A stretch of DNA of 64,000 nt from Bacillota bacterium (GTDB lineage: Bacteria > Bacillota > DSM-12270 > Thermacetogeniales > Thermacetogeniaceae), in NCBI GenBank assembly GCA_029907475.1, contig JARYLU010000009.1, positions 22,120 through 86,119 of the forward strand. Direction: 5' to 3'. The position numbers and the translations under genes were made by a program. The notes under the pieces were generated by a model. It did no database searches and was not told where the DNA came from. It saw only the letters and a list, made by a program, of their open reading frames with translations. Positions 59,748 to 64,000 of this stretch are shown here, one piece after another (position 1 is the first letter of the stretch; the number at the start of each line of letters is the position of its first letter).

Positions 59748-62143
59748 CCCCGTTCCTCCTTCCCTTTTGCCAGCTGCTCAGGCAGCACTCCTCCCTGAAC
59801 TGTAACCTTTGTCTTGCGACTTTTCTGCTCTGATGTTGCGGCTGCGATCCTTTCCTGATCTTTCAGCATCCCGGCCCCTGTAAGATACCAGGACAGTTCC
59901 CAGTCACTCAATTGTTCAACAGGCTCAAACAACCGGAACGCTTCCTCCAGGTATTTCCGCCCCTCGTCGAGGCAATTCTTTTCCCAGGCAAGTTTCGCCC
60001 TCAACACCAGGAGGGGGCCGCCTCTAGAAAACTGCAAGGCATCGTCCGTCACCGCAATAGCATCATCGATTTTATTCCTGCGCCAGTAAGCCAGAGCAAG
60101 ATTGAAAAGAGGGCCATCCCAGTCTGAAACAGCGGCAGCTTCTTTGTAAAACTTCTCTTCCCGCTCAAAATCCCCGATGTGCCCGCTGTAAATCCCCATC
60201 AGGTTGAGGATCACATCATCCGGCTTCTGTTTTGCCTGCAAGGCGCGGCGTAAAATGTCCAGAGCTTTTTCGTATTGTCTCAATTCTGCGTAAAGCCCGG
60301 CTATTTCCACCATTTTCTCTGCCACTACCCGGCGCGGCAGGCTCCCGGTGCGGAGTTCCTCCTCCATTTCCAGAATGCGCTGGCTTGTGGCATTTGGATT
60401 TACAACATTCGTCAGCGGCCGCTCCAGCCTCTCCTCAAACACCTGCGTGTCATCGCTGTCGGCAAGAGACATCAGCAGGGACAGAACCTGATTCTCGTCA
60501 TAGCGGTATTCCAGGCAGATCGGATCCCCCTCATGTACGTTGCCTTCGATTTTCCAGATCTTGCTCAAGAGAGGGCGGCCCTCTTCACCTGCAACAATGT
60601 CAATCCTTAAATCGACAGGCTTTGCCAGACTGCCCTCCGGAACGGCCAGCTCCCGTAACAAAGCGAAGCCGCTGCCGGGATACGGAAGCTCCGCTCCTTT
60701 TGGAATAAGTTCGATGAGTCCGGTCTTTGTCCTGATGCTGATTGAGTCATGACACACCGGCCTGAAAAGCCCCTGCCCGAATAAAGCAAGGCTGAAGGCG
60801 TGATAGGCAGCTCCCCGGGCCACGGCGGTTTGGGATTCCACGATGTCCGGATAAACCAGCAATAGGCTCTCAGGAAAATAGCAGGAAATAGCACTTCTCA
60901 CCTGGGGGATCAGGCTGCTCCCGCCAACCAGCAGGCAGATATCCACATCCAAGGGTCGTAAGCCGCTGCGCTCGAGGGCATCCTGCAGGGGGGCAAAGAT
61001 AGAGCAGGTCAAGTGGTACTCATCCTCACGGAAATAGAGGAGGTCCTGGTCTAGGAAAGGAGCCAGCGCCTCTTCAAACTGGCGCGCTGTCAATGTCGGA
61101 GAATTAAAGTCAAACTCATGGGTTTTAGTGGAACAATTAACGATCCCGGGCTGTTTGACGGCGATCTGATCCGGGTCGGTTCCCTGATAACGCCCAAATT
61201 TTTGGAGGCGGTCTATCTCACGGCTCATTTTAATCTTCAGGCTTTCGGCCACTCCCAGCAGGGCAGGCTCCAGCCAATTTTTCTTGTCGGTAAAATTCAA
61301 CGAAAATCTGGGAATTCCGTTCTGTTCCATCATTTGCGGGATCAGGTATTTATATATTATTGCCCTGTCGATATCGCCTCCACCCAGCCGGTGATACCTG
61401 GAAACCGATAGGCTGGCGATATCTAAAGCATGCCTCTCTTCCGGAAGGCTGATGCGGAAAACCGCCACATCGCAGGTACCTCCGCCGAAATCAAAAATCA
61501 GGACGTTCTTGCTTTCTCCTGCTTCCAGCAGGGGGGTACCGGCATTTCCGATGAGGTAGTCCAGGAAGGCTGCCACAGGCTCATCCAGCAGGTCCCCACC
61601 CTGGAGATCCAGGCCCGCCATCCGTGCAGCCTCCAGCGTATCCTGGCGCTGCGCCGCCTGGAAGGATGCCGGCACCGTCACCACCACCCGGTCGACCGGG
61701 GTGGGGTCCCGATCCAGGGCACACTCATAAAGGTAGGAAAGGATTCTCCCCGCAATCTCCCGGGCCGACCGGAATCCCTCGGGAGCTTTGTGATAGGTGC
61801 GCCGCACTCCCATATCGTTTTTGCACTCGTAGAATATATCTCTATCCTGTTCAAGCCCGAAGCGCTGCAGCCCCGACCGCAGGCGCTTTCCCCCTTCGCC
61901 GACGAACACCCGCCCGCCGTAAATGGCGACAACCGAAGGCACCAGCCAGTGTCTATAGCATCCCTCCAGGGTTTCCTGCGGTATCTCGATACAGGATGCC
62001 TCAATCTCATCCGGTTGGCCGGGGTCCCACTTGAGATCCGCCACCACGGAATTGGTCGTACCCAAATCAATCCCGAGCACCCTGACCGGGCGCCTATCCT
62101 TAACTTCATGCAAACCGGGAAAAATATCAACTGGATTTCCCAA
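59744..62143 (-). CDS. Hsp70-family protein with C-terminal TPR repeats
   Basis: A 799-residue Hsp70-like ATPase. The nucleotide-binding domain is intact: LGIDLGTTNSVVADL, VVVTVPASFQAAQRQ, DLLDEPVAAFLDYL, IFDFGGGTCDVAVF and LLVGGSSLIPQVRSAI. A divergent substrate-binding-like region follows (about 470-600), then TPR-type repeats (about 620-760; EKALDILRRALQAK, REEKFYKEAAAVSDWDGPLF, EGRKYLEEAFRLF). Housekeeping DnaK has no TPRs. The TTG at 62143 is preceded by GGAGGGGAG; GTG 62170 lacks such a site. Co-translation with the helicase suggests the chaperone remodels or recruits it. Confidence 0.9.
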   Translation of the reverse strand: MGNPVDIFPGLHEVKDRRPVRVLGIDLGTTNSVVADLKWDPGQPDEIEASCIEIPQETLEGCYRHWLVPSVVAIYGGRVFVGEGGKRLRSGLQRFGLEQDRDIFYECKNDMGVRRTYHKAPEGFRSAREIAGRILSYLYECALDRDPTPVDRVVVTVPASFQAAQRQDTLEAARMAGLDLQGGDLLDEPVAAFLDYLIGNAGTPLLEAGESKNVLIFDFGGGTCDVAVFRISLPEERHALDIASLSVSRYHRLGGGDIDRAIIYKYLIPQMMEQNGIPRFSLNFTDKKNWLEPALLGVAESLKIKMSREIDRLQKFGRYQGTDPDQIAVKQPGIVNCSTKTHEFDFNSPTLTARQFEEALAPFLDQDLLYFREDEYHLTCSIFAPLQDALERSGLRPLDVDICLLVGGSSLIPQVRSAISCYFPESLLLVYPDIVESQTAVARGAAYHAFSLALFGQGLFRPVCHDSISIRTKTGLIELIPKGAELPYPGSGFALLRELAVPEGSLAKPVDLRIDIVAGEEGRPLLSKIWKIEGNVHEGDPICLEYRYDENQVLSLLMSLADSDDTQVFEERLERPLTNVVNPNATSQRILEMEEELRTGSLPRRVVAEKMVEIAGLYAELRQYEKALDILRRALQAKQKPDDVILNLMGIYSGHIGDFEREEKFYKEAAAVSDWDGPLFNLALAYWRRNKIDDAIAVTDDALQFSRGGPLLVLRAKLAWEKNCLDEGRKYLEEAFRLFEPVEQLSDWELSWYLTGAGMLKDQERIAAATSEQKSRKTKVTVQGGVLPEQLAKGKEERG

Positions 62144-62205
62144 AACACTCCCCTCCAAGCTATTTATCACCTTTTATCCCGGTAAACCGGGCAAAATAAG
62201 TTCTA

Positions 62206-62346
62206 TTACAGCAACCCCTCGCTGCAAACAATCCTCGGCAACGCCTCGCCTTTGTCCGCAGCCGCGGCTGCATCCACCATCCGCCCCAGTTTGTGATTAT
62301 GATAAATCTCGATCAGACGCTTCAACAGCTCTTTCGCCGCCGACAC
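62206..62346 (-). CDS. short open frame upstream of the Hsp70 gene, possible remnant
   Basis: A 46-codon frame from GTG 62346 reads SAAKELLKRLIEIYHNHKLG then RMVDAAAAADKGEALPRIVC and SEGLL. It looks coding (amphipathic helix, GC-rich third positions) but has no ribosome binding site, and the frame extends back only a few codons. It may be the tail of a gene cut at the island boundary near 62370. Confidence 0.32.
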   Translation of the reverse strand: MSAAKELLKRLIEIYHNHKLGRMVDAAAAADKGEALPRIVCSEGLL

Positions 62347-62368
62347 CGTCGCGCCGGAGCAGGTTCAG

Positions 62369-63439
62369 TTATAACTCATTAAACTGGATACCTCGGTCTC
62401 TCCCGGCTTCCCTCCGGTGTTTGTGGGTGTTCTTGTTCCCGATGTATCCCCCACCGGACGGAACCACCGGAGCCGCCGCCGCTACGTTCGGCGCCCGGGG
62501 CATGATTGTGTTGCCCAAGGTCTTAACCGTAAGGGTCTTACCGTCGCTTGCGAATATTACCGTTCCATCTCGGTCGGTCCGGTAGACCTTGACCCCGGCG
62601 TTATCCAGCTTTGTCAGAGTCTCCTGATGGGGGTGCCCGTAGTCGTTCCCCGCTCCGACAGAAATAACGGCGTATTCCGGAGATACGGCCTTCAGAAAAG
62701 CTGGGGTTGTGGAGCTGTAACTCCCATGGTGGCCGACCTTGAGCACATCAGTACTGAGGTCTGCGCCTGATGCGAGCATTTCCTGCTCCGATTCGGCATG
62801 GGCATCGCCGGTTAGCAGGAAGGAAGTGCCGCCGTACTGAACTTTAAGCACCGCCGACCAGTTGTTTAAGTCTTTATAGCCTGAACGGCAGGGAGCGATA
62901 AAATTTATTTTTAAACCGTTCTGGTCGAGTATAGTCAAACCCGCCTTAGCCGGGGTTATCTTTAAGCCCTTTGCCCGGAGAGAGCGCAGGACACTTTCAA
63001 AGCTTTGAGTGTTGGCCGTGACCCGGGGCATGTATACTTTGCCTATTTCAAACGCCTGGATGGCATTATCCATCCCTCCGATGTGGTCGGCGTGAGGATG
63101 GGAGGCCACAAGGTAGTCGATTTTCTTGACTCCCTGGTTCTGAAGATAGGAAACCACAGCGGAGCCGGCTTCGTTCGGCCCGGCGTCAACAAGCATTGTC
63201 TGGTTATCGGGGAGCTGAAGAAGAATGGAATCCCCCTGGCCGACATTGATGAAGTGAACGACCAGCTTGCCGGGGGTTGAAACAGGCTGGTTATCCTCAT
63301 TAGGTGGTTGAGAACCCGGCGCGGTTTCGGTTGAATTTGGCTGAGTCGAGGGTTGGTTCTGGGTTACGGCAGGGCTCCTGCAGCCTGAAAGAATCAGCAG
63401 GAATGCGAAAAGGAAAGATAAAAATGTTTTCCGCCTCAT
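62369..63439 (-). CDS. secreted ComEC-type MBL-fold lipoprotein with an aberrant C-terminus
   Basis: A 356-residue exported metallo-hydrolase. The lipobox is LILSGCRS, followed by a Thr/Pro/Asn-rich linker, then a beta-lactamase fold with VGQGDSILLQLPD, SHPHADHIGG, LLTGDAHAESEQEML and KVGHHGSYSSTTPAFL. Relatives end with a YIGNKNT...FH..C cysteine-containing metal-binding tail. Here GGGYIGNKNTHK is followed abruptly by HRREAGRDRGIQFNEL, so the tail has been lost by frameshift or rearrangement near 62440. The ATG at 63439 gives the right lipoprotein N-terminus. The gene is followed 71 nt upstream by DUF3006, its usual partner. Confidence 0.85.
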   Translation of the reverse strand: MRRKTFLSFLFAFLLILSGCRSPAVTQNQPSTQPNSTETAPGSQPPNEDNQPVSTPGKLVVHFINVGQGDSILLQLPDNQTMLVDAGPNEAGSAVVSYLQNQGVKKIDYLVASHPHADHIGGMDNAIQAFEIGKVYMPRVTANTQSFESVLRSLRAKGLKITPAKAGLTILDQNGLKINFIAPCRSGYKDLNNWSAVLKVQYGGTSFLLTGDAHAESEQEMLASGADLSTDVLKVGHHGSYSSTTPAFLKAVSPEYAVISVGAGNDYGHPHQETLTKLDNAGVKVYRTDRDGTVIFASDGKTLTVKTLGNTIMPRAPNVAAAAPVVPSGGGYIGNKNTHKHRREAGRDRGIQFNEL

Positions 63440-63510
63440 TTGAATCTCTCTTTCCATTGATAAGAGATACCTTTAAACTGGTACCTGATTACACAATATA
63501 AGGTCATTTC

Positions 63511-63711
63511 CTACTCCTCAAAGAGTTCATCCGTAAGCTTTCTGACCGCTTCTTCTCTGTCCTTCGTGGCATGATTACCGATAGAGATGCTTATTTGAAT
63601 AACATCCCCTTCCCTTGCCTCTTTTGGCAAAAGGGATCTGGGAATATCAAAGGTTTTATCACCAAATTCAATTACAGCCCAATCCCCTTCAAACCGGTCT
63701 ATGATCAACAT
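63511..63711 (-). CDS. DUF3006-domain protein
   Basis: A 66-residue protein reading MLIIDRFEGDWAVIEFGDKT then FDIPRSLLPKEAREGDVIQI. This is the DUF3006 family, small beta proteins often encoded next to ComEC-like MBL hydrolases, as here. AAAGGAGC is 8 nt before the ATG at 63711. Function unknown; co-transcription with the hydrolase is likely. Confidence 0.9.
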   Translation of the reverse strand: MLIIDRFEGDWAVIEFGDKTFDIPRSLLPKEAREGDVIQISISIGNHATKDREEAVRKLTDELFEE

Positions 63712-63728
63712 TCTGATCGCTCCTTTGG

Positions 63729-63977
63729 TTAAAAAATGTGTGGCTGTGCCCGGAGCAGCCACCAGTTTCTGAGTACCAAAAACAATCCCACAAGCCACAT
63801 AAGATCGATAACTGAATACCCTAAAATGATCGACTGAACGCTCCGGTAGGCAAAGAGGAAATTCCTTCGCGCTTCGAGCCGAACGGCAAGAATAAAAAGA
63901 ACGAATAAAGATAATTTGATGATAAGCTTTTTGCGCTGTAAGCTTTTTTTAACTTCGGTGTAAACAGCAAACACCAA
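63729..63977 (-). CDS. small two-helix membrane protein
   Basis: An 82-residue frame near the window edge with basic residues (EVKKSLQRKKLIIK) then two hydrophobic segments (LSLFVLFILAV and SVIDLMWLVGLFLVL). An in-frame stop lies just upstream, so the start is TTG 63977 or GTG 63974, with a poor ribosome binding site. It sits 17 nt before the DUF3006 gene. No family recognised. Confidence 0.48.
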   Translation of the reverse strand: MVFAVYTEVKKSLQRKKLIIKLSLFVLFILAVRLEARRNFLFAYRSVQSIILGYSVIDLMWLVGLFLVLRNWWLLRAQPHIF

Positions 63978-64000
63978 ACACCGCTGTTTTTAAGCAAAAG

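Noticed and set aside
1..64000. CRISPR array, tRNA or rRNA genes
   Set aside because: No regularly spaced repeat series was seen, and reading by eye found no convincing tRNA cloverleaf or rRNA stretch. A covariance-model scan would be needed to exclude a divergent tRNA.

Overview
The window reads as the chromosome of an endospore-forming anaerobic Firmicute of the class Clostridia, probably in the Peptococcaceae/Thermoanaerobacterales/Moorella neighbourhood. This rests on the cotJABC spore-coat operon, yqfC-yqfD, MurT/GatD, the rpsU-yqeY...era gene order, a Tat-exported [NiFe] hydrogenase, cobalamin and c-di-AMP riboswitches, and fairly high GC with many GTG/TTG starts. Species cannot be fixed from sequence alone.

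Layout. (1) 1-4.6 kb: a promoter, a c-di-AMP (ydaO-type) riboswitch and a terminator precede a radical-SAM 2,3-aminomutase (glutamate 2,3-aminomutase-like, a possible beta-amino-acid osmolyte enzyme), then gatD-murT on the other strand. (2) 4.7-11.7 kb: an MFS exporter, cotJABC, a LysM protein, a diacylglycerol glucosyltransferase-like enzyme and a large SLH-anchored wall protein. (3) 11.7-15.7 kb: the [NiFe] hydrogenase small, large and cytochrome b subunits plus the maturation protease. A gene-poor 0.9 kb follows, with a perfect palindrome and a dead Mop (molybdate-binding) domain. (4) 16.6-29 kb: deoC, mgtE, and a housekeeping cluster read leftward (rpsU, yqeY, yqfC, yqfD, phoH, pgpH/7TMR-HD c-di-AMP phosphodiesterase, ybeY, dgkA, cdd, era), then pyruvoyl arginine decarboxylase and a CofE-like pair. 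Era appears to lack any AUG/GUG/UUG start and to begin at AUC directly after cdd. (5) 29-37.2 kb: an accessory zone with lipoproteins, an M14 peptidase, a toxin-antitoxin pair with a second dead toxin, a frameshifted DUF1670 gene, an MBL-hydrolase remnant, an SdpI-like protein and an IS21 transposase scrap. (6) 37.2-46.9 kb: a membrane phosphoesterase, GH57 and MalQ glucan enzymes, and a FIST sensor with a PAS-GGDEF-EAL protein. (7) 47-50.5 kb: a complete promoter-cobalamin riboswitch-terminator controls a zinc dehydrogenase (frameshifted at a T7 run) and a TrpD-like phosphoribosyltransferase, followed by a rubrerythrin-type ferritin.

(8) 50.8-62.2 kb is the most interesting part: two leftward operons that look like a DNA-modification-based defence system. 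The upstream operon encodes an Hsp70 with TPR repeats and a small UvrD-like helicase overlapping by 4 nt. The downstream operon encodes a 1083-residue nuclease-methyltransferase fusion (type IIG-like), a NurA-like nuclease, a HerA-like ATPase with a non-canonical P-loop, and a second TSPPY methyltransferase. HerA-NurA is a DNA end-resection pair, and combining it with two methyltransferases, a helicase and a chaperone matches no named defence system I can recall. The island abuts a secreted ComEC-type MBL lipoprotein whose C-terminus is abruptly replaced, which may mark an island boundary.
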